Source of the DNA: Nitrososphaerota archaeon | GTDB taxonomy: Archaea > Thermoproteota > Nitrososphaeria > Nitrososphaerales > UBA183 | Reading direction: 5' to 3' | Assembly: GCA_029784825.1 (NCBI GenBank) | Contig: JAFMAU010000007.1 | Span: 1 to 64,000 of the forward strand | DNA length: 64,000 nucleotides | Shown here: positions 24,788-33,008 of the stretch, piece by piece | Position numbering within the stretch: position 1 is the stretch's first letter | Layout of the letters: every line of letters begins with the position of its first letter | Program-made: the position numbers and the translations under genes | Notes under the pieces: model-generated | What the model was told of the DNA's origin: nothing | The model's input: the letters and a program-made list of their open reading frames with translations, nothing else | Databases searched by the model: none

Positions 24788-24990
24788 TCGATCACTCCCT
24801 TCTCCCTCATGATGGTCAGCACCCTGGCGATGTCGCGCCGCACCCTCCTGACCTTGCCTACGTCCTTCTGGACCAGGCCGCGTTCCTTGTTGCCCGCAAG
24901 CTTGGAGAGCTCCGCCCTGAGGTCGAAGAGCGTCTGCCTGAGCTTGTCAGGTTCCTGTTGTCTCAGTTCCCTCGGTTTGAGTTGTGCCAT
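24784..24990 (-). CDS. rpl29: Ribosomal protein uL29
   Basis: 68 residues, two-helix protein: LKPRELRQQEPDKLRQTLFDLRAELSKL and VRRVRRDIARVLTIMREK. Its start overlaps the rps3 3' end by 44 nt, an unusually long overlap for this cluster. It arises from the Thr/Gly-rich rps3 tail. Confidence 0.94.
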   Translation of the reverse strand: MAQLKPRELRQQEPDKLRQTLFDLRAELSKLAGNKERGLVQKDVGKVRRVRRDIARVLTIMREKGVIE

Positions 24991-25618
24991 TCTCTTTTTT
25001 CTCCTGTTCCATGTCAGACCTTAGCTGGAAGTCCGGCGGCAGCGCGTCCTTCAGCGCTATCTTGACCTTGATGCCGTAGAGTCCGAGCTTTAGTAGGACG
25101 TCGGTGGTCGCTTCGCTGACGGTCCGCTCTGCAGTGTCTCCGCTCTTGGGGACCACGCCAGCCCTGTATTTTTCGCCGTGCGACCTGTCGCTCCTCAGCT
25201 TCCCCCTTACGGAGACCTCGACCCCGGCGGCCCCGGCGTTCATGATGTTGTTGACCGTCCACATCGCCGCCCTCCTGAAGGCGGTGCCCCTGGAGACTAT
25301 CTGTGCGATCCTTCCAGCCATTATCCGGGCGTTCAGCTCCGGATTGACGACTTCGGAGACTGCAATCTGCGGGTTTGGGAGCCCGAACTGGGCGGCGACC
25401 TTGTCCGTCAGCTCCTTGATCCCTGTTCCCCGCCTTCCGATCGCGAGCCCTGGCCTTGCCACGTAGACCTTCAGCGTGGTCCCCACGGATGACCTTTGCA
25501 CCTCGAGGCCGCCGTAGCCGGCGTCGCGCAGCTGCTTCTCGAAGAATTCGTCCAGCGCAGCGAAGGACCTTGTCGTGAGGAGAATCGCCTTCACCGAACT
25601 TCGCTGCTGGACCGACAA
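24947..25618 (-). CDS. rps3: Ribosomal protein uS3
   Basis: 223 residues. KH domain with YVARPGLAIGRRGTGIKELTD (GxxG loop), then VNPELNARIMAGRIAQIVSRGTAFRRAA and the C-terminal S3 domain. The last about 20 residues are an acidic, Thr-rich tail encoded over the rpl29 start. Confidence 0.95.
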   Translation of the reverse strand: MSVQQRSSVKAILLTTRSFAALDEFFEKQLRDAGYGGLEVQRSSVGTTLKVYVARPGLAIGRRGTGIKELTDKVAAQFGLPNPQIAVSEVVNPELNARIMAGRIAQIVSRGTAFRRAAMWTVNNIMNAGAAGVEVSVRGKLRSDRSHGEKYRAGVVPKSGDTAERTVSEATTDVLLKLGLYGIKVKIALKDALPPDFQLRSDMEQEKKENGTTQTEGTETTGT

Positions 25619-25619
25619 G

Positions 25620-26081
25620 CTAGACCTCTTTCCCTACGAGCTCGATGTGGACCAGCTGGTGGAAGTTGGGGGAGGAGCGGCCGTACGCCCTGGGGACGTA
25701 GTCCTTGATGGTCCGCCCTGCGTAAGCGGACGCGTGGATGATCATCACGCGCTCAGGGTCGAGCCCCTTGAACTCGGAGTTGCCCTGGAGGTTCTTCAGG
25801 ACGTCGACGAAGATATCCGCAGTCTTCACCGGGTAGGAGCCCGATGGGAAGCCTTGGAGCTCGCTCCTGTGGCCCACCTTGAGCTTGTGCCTCCTGAACG
25901 CGATCGCCATCTTCTTCTTCTTCACCAGCTCGAGCAGGTCTATGGCCTTTGTGACGGACATCCCCTTGATTGATAGCGCGACCTCCCTGGCCGCCTTTGG
26001 GGAGATGTTCACCTCTCTTCCGCTAGCCCGCACATGCACCGCTGGGTCGAAACCCTCGAAACTGTAACCGTAGTGAGGCAA
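25620..26081 (-). CDS. rpl22: Ribosomal protein uL22
   Basis: 153 residues: N-terminal VHVRASGREVNISPKAAREVALSIKGMSVTKAIDLLELV and C-terminal RVMIIHASAYAGRTIKDYVPRAYGRSSP (tunnel-lining hairpin). TTG 26081 has a GAGGT ribosome site 7 nt upstream. It is the first gene of this minus-strand run. The usual upstream rps19, rpl2, rpl23, rpl4 and rpl3 are not here, and a TTAAAAG box at about 26121-26127 suggests the run begins here. Confidence 0.95.
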   Translation of the reverse strand: MPHYGYSFEGFDPAVHVRASGREVNISPKAAREVALSIKGMSVTKAIDLLELVKKKKMAIAFRRHKLKVGHRSELQGFPSGSYPVKTADIFVDVLKNLQGNSEFKGLDPERVMIIHASAYAGRTIKDYVPRAYGRSSPNFHQLVHIELVGKEV

Positions 26082-26258
26082 TACTTACCTCTCGTAGCCT
26101 ACTGGCGATTTTCAATGCTGTTAAAAGGTTATCCATGATGAAACGACCCGAAACCCGAAAACGGGGATTTCCAATCGCCGAGCAATCGGTTTCAGCTTTC
26201 GGATTCTCGAAGCAAAGCCTAAGTTGAGTTGACATCAGGCTGCTGACCGCTGAGCTCG

Positions 26259-27974
26259 ATGGTTGAGACCCTCAAGCACGACATCGTGATAGTCGGCTCC
26301 GGCATCGCCGGGCTCAGGGCGGCAATCGAGGCCGCGAGGGTGAGCGGCGGGAAGGCGGACATTGCGGTCCTCACCAAGGTCCAGGCCATGCGTTCTCACT
26401 CTGTCAGCGCCGAGGGCGGCACGGCGGCGGTGCTGTATCCCGACACCGGGGACTCGCTGGAGTCGCACGCGTTCGACACCGTGAAGGGTTCGGACTACCT
26501 GGCGGACCAGGACGCTGTCGAGAGGTTCGTGCAGATGATGCCCCAGGAGATCTACCAGCTCGAGCACTGGGGTCTGCCCTGGTCGAGGCGCGAGGACGGG
26601 AGGATTGCCCAGCGCTGGTTCGGGGGCTACAGCCATCCAAGGGCGACCTACGCGGAGGACAAGGTGGGCTTCTTCGAGATGCAGACGCTCTACGACACTG
26701 CGACCAAGTACGACAACATAACGTTCTATCAGGAGTGGTTCGCGACTTCGCTTCTGACCGAGGCCGGCGAGTTCAGGGGCCTGACGGCCATAGAGATGAA
26801 GACGGGCGACTTCGCCGCGGTCCTCGCCAAGGCGGGCATAATGGCCACCGGAGGCTCGGGCAGGCTCTACAGCTTCGCCACCTACGGCCACAGCTCGACC
26901 CCCGACGGCATGAGCATCGCGTACAGGGCGGGGGTCCCGCTGAAGGACATGGAGTTCGTCCAGTTCCATCCTTCGGGCCTGGTGCCGTCCGGGATTCTGA
27001 TCACCGAGGCGGCGAGGGGCGAGGGGGGCGTGCTCCTGAACAAGGACGGCGAGCGCTTCATGAAGAAGTACGCGCCCGAGAGACTCGAGCTGGCCTCGAG
27101 GGACGTGGTCTCCAGGGCGATCATGACGGAGATAGAGGAGGGAAGGGGGTTCAAGGACGAGCAGAGCGGCTACTCGTACGTCAGCCTGGACCTCACGCCC
27201 ATAGGAGCGGAGAAGATCAAGCAGAGGCTTTCGGGCATCCGCGAGATAGTCATCAAGTTCAGGGGCGTCGACATAGTGGAGAAGCCGGCGCCCATCAGGC
27301 CCGTCTGCCACTACATCATGGGCGGCATCGACACCAACATAGACGGCGCGACCAGGCTCAAGGGCCTCTGGGCTGCCGGGGAGGCCGCTTGCGTCAGCAT
27401 AAACGGAGCCAACAGGCTGGGGGCCAACTCCACGGCAGAGTGCCTGGTCTGGGGGAGGATCACCGGGACGGAAGCGGCGAAGTACGCGGCTGCCAAGGCC
27501 CAGGGCGGCTCGGTCACCGAGCAGACGATGCTCGAGGAGCGCAGGATATTCGACGGCATCTTCCACGGCACCGGGGGGACCAACCCCTACGAAGTGAGGG
27601 ACAGGGTTCAGAGGGCCATGGAGGCGGACGTGTTCGTCTACAGGTCAGGGGACGGGCTGGCCCGGGCGCTGAAGACGATTCGGGAGCTGAAGAGCGCGGA
27701 CTTTCGGCATTGCGACGACAGGTCGAGGACGTTCAACACCAACCTAAGCCAGGTGCTGGAGGTGGAGTCCATGCTGGACGTCGCAGAGGTGACGGTCGCG
27801 AGCGCTCTCGCGAGGACCGAGTCCAGGGGGGCCCACTCCAGGAGGGACTTCCCGAAGCGGGACGACGAGAACTGGCTGAAGCACACCCTGGCTCTGTGGA
27901 CGCCCGGGGGGCCAAAGCTGGAGTACTCGCCCGTAGCCATAACCAAATACCAGCCGACGGAGAGGCACTACTGA
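26259..27974 (+). CDS. sdhA: Succinate dehydrogenase flavoprotein subunit
   Basis: 571 residues. FAD motif IVIVGSGIAGLRAAIEAA, the covalent-FAD region MRSHSVSAEGGTAAVL, active-site HPSGLVPSGILITEAARGEGG and the end signature RPVCHYIMGGIDTN with GANRLGANSTAECLVWGR. Oxidises succinate to fumarate in the TCA cycle. Start of the sdhACDB operon, divergent from rpl22. Confidence 0.96.
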   Translation: MVETLKHDIVIVGSGIAGLRAAIEAARVSGGKADIAVLTKVQAMRSHSVSAEGGTAAVLYPDTGDSLESHAFDTVKGSDYLADQDAVERFVQMMPQEIYQLEHWGLPWSRREDGRIAQRWFGGYSHPRATYAEDKVGFFEMQTLYDTATKYDNITFYQEWFATSLLTEAGEFRGLTAIEMKTGDFAAVLAKAGIMATGGSGRLYSFATYGHSSTPDGMSIAYRAGVPLKDMEFVQFHPSGLVPSGILITEAARGEGGVLLNKDGERFMKKYAPERLELASRDVVSRAIMTEIEEGRGFKDEQSGYSYVSLDLTPIGAEKIKQRLSGIREIVIKFRGVDIVEKPAPIRPVCHYIMGGIDTNIDGATRLKGLWAAGEAACVSINGANRLGANSTAECLVWGRITGTEAAKYAAAKAQGGSVTEQTMLEERRIFDGIFHGTGGTNPYEVRDRVQRAMEADVFVYRSGDGLARALKTIRELKSADFRHCDDRSRTFNTNLSQVLEVESMLDVAEVTVASALARTESRGAHSRRDFPKRDDENWLKHTLALWTPGGPKLEYSPVAITKYQPTERHY

Positions 27975-28008
27975 TGCCCATCCTTCCGGGGGAGGAGAGC
28001 CGAGAGGC

Positions 28009-28467
28009 ATGAAGTCCGACGGTCGCGCCCTCAACAGGAGGGGGATTCGCGGTTGGCTCAACCCGTACCACTACAACTTGGAGCGCTGGGCCTACGTGTT
28101 CCAGAGGCTGACCGGAGTGCTGATACTGCTCTACGTCCTCGGCCACATCGGGGACACCAGCTTCTTCGTCGGGGGGCCGCTGGGCGCCGGGCCCAGCCAG
28201 TCCAGTTGGGCCTTGGACCTCAGCGTTACGGAGAACGTGGTCGGTCACCTCATACTCGCGCTGACGGCCACCATAGTGGTTTTCCACGGGATCAACGGCA
28301 TCAGGCTCATCCTGGCCGAGTACGGCATAATCTTCCAGAAGCCCTCGGCAATAGAGTACCCGTACAAGGCCAAGGGGCTCAGGGCCCTCCAGCAGCATCT
28401 GATCTGGGCGGCCATAGTGCTGGCCATAGTGGCGGCCCTCTGGTCGGGGACGATTCTATTCGGGTGA
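28009..28467 (+). CDS. sdhC: Succinate dehydrogenase membrane subunit C
   Basis: 152 residues. A polar N-terminus, three membrane helices (about 32-50, 78-98 and 128-148) and haem-ligand-like histidines (LYVLGHIGD; IVVFHGINGIRLIL). The HGxNGxR motif matches SdhC/D anchors. Passes electrons from SdhB to quinone. Confidence 0.88.
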   Translation: MKSDGRALNRRGIRGWLNPYHYNLERWAYVFQRLTGVLILLYVLGHIGDTSFFVGGPLGAGPSQSSWALDLSVTENVVGHLILALTATIVVFHGINGIRLILAEYGIIFQKPSAIEYPYKAKGLRALQQHLIWAAIVLAIVAALWSGTILFG

Positions 28468-28468
28468 G

Positions 28469-28822
28469 ATGATGAGGGAATCGAGACTGATGCAGCTCCA
28501 GTACGCGACGGCCGTCGTGGCGCTGGTGCTGGTGGGCCTGCACCTGCTCATGCAGGGCGTGATAGTCCCCTACGGCGCGGCGCTGTCGTTCCAGCACGTT
28601 CTCTCCGTCTACAGGAGCTGGGTCGACGGGAGCCTCTTGGAGCTGCTCCTGGTCGTCGTGCTGCTCCACGGGTTCAACGGACTAAGGATGATCCTGCTGG
28701 AGTGGAGGCAGACGGCGCGCTGGTCTTCCTGGGTCAACGGCGGCACAGTGATAGCCGCCGTGGTCGCAGTCGCCTACGGGACGCGGACGGTCGTCTTCGC
28801 CGTCGTAGGAGGGGTGAGCTAG
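28469..28822 (+). CDS. sdhD: Succinate dehydrogenase membrane subunit D
   Basis: 117 residues, three membrane helices, with VVLLHGFNGLRMILLEW repeating the HGxNGxR motif of SdhC. ATG 28469 or 28472, directly after sdhC. Both anchors are of one family, which suggests a type with two similar anchors. Confidence 0.87.
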   Translation: MMRESRLMQLQYATAVVALVLVGLHLLMQGVIVPYGAALSFQHVLSVYRSWVDGSLLELLLVVVLLHGFNGLRMILLEWRQTARWSSWVNGGTVIAAVVAVAYGTRTVVFAVVGGVS

Positions 28823-28826
28823 GAGG

Positions 28827-29594
28827 GTGACGGAGCTGAAGCTCAGGGTGCAGAGGTTCAATCCCGAATCTGACAGGAGGCCGAGGTTCGAGGACTTCGT
28901 GCTGCAGGCCAGGGACGGCATGACTGTGCTCGAAGCGCTGCTGCAGGTGAGGGACTACAGGGACCACTCGCTCGGCGTAAGATTCTCCTGCAGGATGGCG
29001 TCCTGCGGGTCCTGCGGCATGAAGATCAACGGCAAGCCCAGGCTGGCCTGCTATACGCCGCTGGATGAGCTGAAGTCGGAGACCGTGGTGGTCCAGCCGA
29101 TGGACAACTTCCCGATCGTGAAGGACCTGGTCACTGACCTGTCCGGTTTCTTCGAGAAGCACAGGTCGCTGATCCCGCGCATCGTCAGGGCCGACGGGTC
29201 AGAGATGGAGAGCCCGACGGCGGAGTACGCCATGAGCCAGAAGGAACTCGAGTCGATACTCCAGTTCACCTACTGCATAAAGTGCGGCCTCTGCACTTCT
29301 TCGTGCCCGACGGTGGGGACCGACTCGCTCTTCCCCGGCCCGCAGGCCTTGGCCCAGGCCTACAGGTACACCATGGACGTCAGGGACGAGGGAGGCAAGG
29401 AGAGGTTCAAGCTCCTGGACGCGGAGCACGGCGTGTTCCGCTGCCACTACGCCGGGTCCTGCTCGGCGGTCTGCCCCAAGGGGGTCGACCCGGCCCTCGG
29501 AATACAGCTCCTGAAGAGGCATGTGATGTCCGCGAAGCCCCCGCGCAGGAAGGGCGAGGGCGCCAAGCTGTGGGTTGACCAGAAGAAGGGATAG
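28827..29594 (+). CDS. sdhB: Succinate dehydrogenase iron-sulfur subunit
   Basis: 255 residues. A [2Fe-2S] domain (RMASCGSCGMKINGKPRLAC) is followed by [4Fe-4S] FTYCIKCGLCTSSCPT and a third cluster CHYAGSCSAVCPKGVDP. GTG 28827 is preceded by GGAGG. It wires SdhA to the membrane anchors. Convergent with sufU one base away. Confidence 0.95.
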   Translation: MTELKLRVQRFNPESDRRPRFEDFVLQARDGMTVLEALLQVRDYRDHSLGVRFSCRMASCGSCGMKINGKPRLACYTPLDELKSETVVVQPMDNFPIVKDLVTDLSGFFEKHRSLIPRIVRADGSEMESPTAEYAMSQKELESILQFTYCIKCGLCTSSCPTVGTDSLFPGPQALAQAYRYTMDVRDEGGKERFKLLDAEHGVFRCHYAGSCSAVCPKGVDPALGIQLLKRHVMSAKPPRRKGEGAKLWVDQKKG

Positions 29595-29595
29595 G

Positions 29596-30003
29596 CTAGC
29601 CTTCGTTCTTGTCGAGCGTCGTGCCGAGATAGCCGTAGACTCCTGTCTTGAGCGCCTTCATGCCGAGGAGCGCGCACTTGATCCTTGCGGGGCCGAGGTC
29701 GGGGTTGCCGAGCATCTTCACGACGTCCTCCTTCGAAAGCTGCTTCACCCAGTCCAGGGGCTTGTCCTTGGCCAGTTCCGTCAGCATCGACGTGGACGCC
29801 TGGCTTATTGCGCAACCCTTCCCGGTGTACATCACCTTCTCCATGGTCCCTCCGCTGCCCACCTTGACTTGGACGTCGACCTCGTCGCCGCAGAGCGGGT
29901 TGGTGTCGTGGGCCTCGATGTCGTGGTCCTCCATCTTGCCGTAGTTCCTGGGCCTGCGGTAGTAGTCGAGGATTATCTCCTTGTATATGTCGGCCGCGCT
30001 CAA
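29596..30003 (-). CDS. sufU: SufU/NifU-type Fe-S scaffold
   Basis: 135 residues: IYKEIILDYYRRPRNYGKM, DTNPLCGDEVDVQVKV, GKGCAISQASTSMLTEL and LGPARIKCALLGMKALK give the three conserved cysteines of IscU/SufU scaffolds. Receives sulfur from SufS. TTG 30003 overlaps the sufS stop by 4 nt. A much longer frame to 30843 reads sufS out of frame. Confidence 0.93.
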   Translation of the reverse strand: MSAADIYKEIILDYYRRPRNYGKMEDHDIEAHDTNPLCGDEVDVQVKVGSGGTMEKVMYTGKGCAISQASTSMLTELAKDKPLDWVKQLSKEDVVKMLGNPDLGPARIKCALLGMKALKTGVYGYLGTTLDKNEG

Positions 30004-31238
30004 AGGCGGAAGACCTCCCTCACCTTCCCGAGGCCGGCAGCCAGCGCGTCTATGTCGTCGGTGTCGTTGTAGACGTAGAAGCTTGCCCTGCTGGTCGCGG
30101 GGACGTCCAGCCATCCCATCAGCGGCTGGGCGCAGTGGTGCCCCGAACGGATCGCGATGCCTTCCTCGTCCAGTATGGTCGCCACGTCGTGGGAGTGGAC
30201 GTCGCCTAGGTTGAATGCTATGACGCAGCCGCGCTTCTCGGCGTCCCGAGGGCCGTAGGCCTTGAACCCCTTCACCTTGGACAGGGCCTCCATGGCGTAC
30301 TCTAGCAGTCTGATTTCGTGGTCCCTCACCCGCTCCATGCCCAGCGAGCTGAGGTAGTCGACTGCGGCTCCGAGGCCTATGGCGTCGGCTATGTTGACCG
30401 TCCCGGCCTCGAACTTGTAGGGGACGTCGTTCCAGGTGGCGTGGTCGGCGAAGACTTCGCGTATCATCTCGCCCCCGGCCTGGAACGGGTCGGCCTTCTC
30501 GAGCAGCTCGCTCCTGCCGTAGAGCACGCCGATCCCCGTGGGTCCGAGCATCTTGTGCCCGGAGAACGCGTAGAAGTCGCAGCCCAGCTTCCGGACGTCG
30601 ACAGGCATGTGGGGGACGGCCTGGGCCCCGTCCACCACGGATACCGCGCCCGCCTTCCTGGCCATGGCGCAGATCTTCGCGACGTCGTTTATCGTGCCGA
30701 GGACGTTGGAGCAATGTGTTATCGCCACGAGCTTGGGCGAGTCGGCGAGAAGCTTCTCGAGGTCGCCCATCTTCAGGGTGCCGTCCGGGTTCAGGCCGAC
30801 CAACTTCAGGTTGGCGCCCGTCTTCCTTGCCAGGAGCTGCCACGGAACCAAGTTGCTGTGGTGCTCCATCAGGGTCGCGACCAGGGTGTCACCCTTCCGG
30901 ACTTCCTTTTCCCCCCAGGCGAACCTGACCAGGTTTATCGATTCGGTTGTGCCCCGGGTGAAGACCGCCTCTTCGGGTCTGGAGCCTATCAGCCCCGCCA
31001 CCTTCCCGCGCGATGCTTCGAAGGCTTCGGTGGCCTCTTCTCCCAGTCTGTGGACCGACCTGTGGACGTTGGCGTTGTGATTCGAGTAGTAGTCGACGAG
31101 GGTGTCGATTACCTGCCTGGGCTTTTGGGTGGTGGCGGCGTTGTCCAGGTAGACGAGCCTCTTTCCGTTGACCTTTCGTCCGAGAATCGGGAAGTCAGCC
31201 TGAATCTTTCTCGTATCCAGTGCCTGGGGTTTCAGCAT
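30000..31238 (-). CDS. sufS: Cysteine desulfurase SufS
   Basis: 412 residues, group II cysteine desulfurase: VYLDNAATTQKPRQVID, FTRGTTESINLV, the PLP-Lys motif DFYAFSGHKMLGPTGIG and the catalytic Cys loop IRSGHHCAQPLMGWL. Supplies persulfide sulfur for cluster assembly with SufU and SufBCD. Directly follows the Rieske gene. Confidence 0.95.
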   Translation of the reverse strand: MLKPQALDTRKIQADFPILGRKVNGKRLVYLDNAATTQKPRQVIDTLVDYYSNHNANVHRSVHRLGEEATEAFEASRGKVAGLIGSRPEEAVFTRGTTESINLVRFAWGEKEVRKGDTLVATLMEHHSNLVPWQLLARKTGANLKLVGLNPDGTLKMGDLEKLLADSPKLVAITHCSNVLGTINDVAKICAMARKAGAVSVVDGAQAVPHMPVDVRKLGCDFYAFSGHKMLGPTGIGVLYGRSELLEKADPFQAGGEMIREVFADHATWNDVPYKFEAGTVNIADAIGLGAAVDYLSSLGMERVRDHEIRLLEYAMEALSKVKGFKAYGPRDAEKRGCVIAFNLGDVHSHDVATILDEEGIAIRSGHHCAQPLMGWLDVPATSRASFYVYNDTDDIDALAAGLGKVREVFRL

Positions 31239-31240
31239 AG

Positions 31241-31558
31241 CTATGACCTGCCCTGGGGGACCTCCACGAAAATCGTCCCGCCCTCTATTTTAACATTGAA
31301 GGTCTGGAGCGGTTCAGTCGCAGGCGGGTTGTCGACCGCGCCAGTCCTGACGTCGAAGGAGGAGAGGTGGAGCGGACAGGTCACCCTGCCTTCGTTCAGG
31401 AAACCGAGGCCGAGGTCGGCTTCCTCGTGGGTGCAGGTCCCGGAGACCGCGAATACCTCTCCGCCGATCTTCGCGAGCAGCAGGTGCTGCCCCGCGACGT
31501 CCACCGAAGCCATGGAGCCGTCGGGCAGGTCGGCGTCGTTCATTGCGGGTTGCATCAA
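31241..31558 (-). CDS. Rieske-type ferredoxin
   Basis: 105 residues with a Rieske [2Fe-2S] motif CTHEEADLGLGF...TCPLHLSSFD (CxH, 17 residues, CxxH). Soluble, no membrane helix. It sits between sufD and sufS with gaps of 2-6 nt, so it is made with the Suf machinery. It may deliver electrons for sulfane-sulfur reduction during assembly, which is inference. Similar Rieske genes occur in some archaeal and bacterial suf operons. Confidence 0.9.
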   Translation of the reverse strand: MMQPAMNDADLPDGSMASVDVAGQHLLLAKIGGEVFAVSGTCTHEEADLGLGFLNEGRVTCPLHLSSFDVRTGAVDNPPATEPLQTFNVKIEGGTIFVEVPQGRS

Positions 31559-31564
31559 CTCGAC

Positions 31565-32977
31565 TTACCGGTACTTGTAGTGGCGCTCGAAGATGTCTTC
31601 GGTCGGCCTGGCCTCCGGCTCCACTTCGCCTGTCATTGCAATCAGCGTCTCCCTGTCGACCAGCCTCCTCTTGATGCCCTCCCACTTGCCGTCGATCATG
31701 AACCTCGCTCCCTCCCTGGTCTGCTCGACCGGCACCCTGGACAGAACAGGTTCGAAGAAGCCCAGCACTATCATCTTCTTCGCCTCGTCGGTGGACAGCC
31801 CGCGGGCGGTGAGATAGAAGAGCTGCTCGTCGTCCAGCTGGGCCACAGACGCCGAGTGGGTCGCCTTCACCTCGTTGGTGAGTATCTCCAGGCCCGGGAT
31901 CCCGTCGGACTTTGCGGTCCTCTCGAGCAGCATTGCGTGGTGGGCCAGGTAGGCCCGGGAGTTCTTGGCTGTCGGCCCTATCCTGATCATGCCCTTGAAG
32001 ATGGACTGGGATTCGCCCTTCAGCACCCCCCTGGCCTGGGTGGAGCCGGTCGAGTCGGGCGCGTTGTGGACGAGGTTGGACTCGAAGTCGTATCGCTGTC
32101 TCTCGTTGGTGAAGAATATCTCGAAGCCTTCGGCCACCGAACCCCTCCCGTTGAGCAGGAAGTTCATCCTGGACCTGACCACGCCCGCGCCAAGCGAGAG
32201 CGCGCTCACGGTGGCCGACGCGTCGGCCTGTATGTCTATGGCCCTGTTGGAGATGTGGACTGCCGAGCCGTCGAGGAGCTGGATCGAGCTGTAGTCGACC
32301 TTGCTGCCGGCGCCTGCGAAGACCTCCACGGTGGAGCCGACCAGGGACGGCCCCCGGGCCGCGCCCGAGTAGAACTCGTCCAGGAAGACCAGCCGCGAGC
32401 CCCGGTCCGCGACGAGGAAGGTGAGGTCGAGGATGCCCGTGGTCGGCTCGGAGGTGACGAGCATCCGGCGGAGCGGCACTGCCACGCCGACCTCCTTGGG
32501 GACGTGGGCTACGGTGCCCGAGTTGAAGAAGGCGTTGACCAGGGCGGCGTACTTGTCGTCCTCGGACTTGACGAGCCTCTTCTCGAAGAGCCTCCTCACC
32601 GTCGGCTCGTCGCTCTTGAGCGCCTCGTGGAGCGGGAGGAGACGGACCCCCGCCGACGAAACGGAGTCCTCGAGTTCGGAGTGGACCTCCGTCTCGTTTC
32701 CCTGGAGCATGATGTTGTTCTCTCTTCCCGTGAGGTAGTCCTTGAAGAAGGTCCTCAGGTCCACCTCTGACTTTTGCGGGAGGACGGCGAACTTCGAGCC
32801 GTCGAAGCTCGAAAGGTATGCGTACTTGGTGTAGAGCGGGTTCTTCTCCTGGGGGAGGGAAGCGAAGGCGCGGAATGACTCCAGTCTGAAGTCCCGGAGC
32901 CAGCCGGGCTCCTTCAGGAACTCGGAGAGCGCCCTGACCGCGTCCTCGTTGAACGAACCCATCAGTTGCTGAGCCAA
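31565..32977 (-). CDS. sufD: SufD (SufBCD complex subunit)
   Basis: 470 residues, SufB/SufD beta-helix family. VAVPLRRMLVTSEPTTGILDLTFLVADRGSRLVFLDEFYSG and ATHSASVAQLDDEQLFYLTARGLSTDEAKKMIVLGFFEPVLSRVP are the shared core and C-terminal helices. It lacks the SufB-type N-terminus. Scaffold partner of SufB and SufC. Confidence 0.93.
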   Translation of the reverse strand: MAQQLMGSFNEDAVRALSEFLKEPGWLRDFRLESFRAFASLPQEKNPLYTKYAYLSSFDGSKFAVLPQKSEVDLRTFFKDYLTGRENNIMLQGNETEVHSELEDSVSSAGVRLLPLHEALKSDEPTVRRLFEKRLVKSEDDKYAALVNAFFNSGTVAHVPKEVGVAVPLRRMLVTSEPTTGILDLTFLVADRGSRLVFLDEFYSGAARGPSLVGSTVEVFAGAGSKVDYSSIQLLDGSAVHISNRAIDIQADASATVSALSLGAGVVRSRMNFLLNGRGSVAEGFEIFFTNERQRYDFESNLVHNAPDSTGSTQARGVLKGESQSIFKGMIRIGPTAKNSRAYLAHHAMLLERTAKSDGIPGLEILTNEVKATHSASVAQLDDEQLFYLTARGLSTDEAKKMIVLGFFEPVLSRVPVEQTREGARFMIDGKWEGIKRRLVDRETLIAMTGEVEPEARPTEDIFERHYKYR

Positions 32978-33008
32978 GCCTCGCGCCGACCTATCCCGGG
33001 TTGCAGCA

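Noticed and set aside
26235..27566. 443-codon minus-strand frame opposite sdhA
   Set aside because: Composition is shadow-like and sdhA motifs are complete on the plus strand.
29596..30843. Single 415-codon protein over sufU and part of sufS
   Set aside because: Only the last 135 residues resemble a protein family (SufU); the rest is sufS read out of frame, and TTG 30003 overlaps the sufS stop normally.
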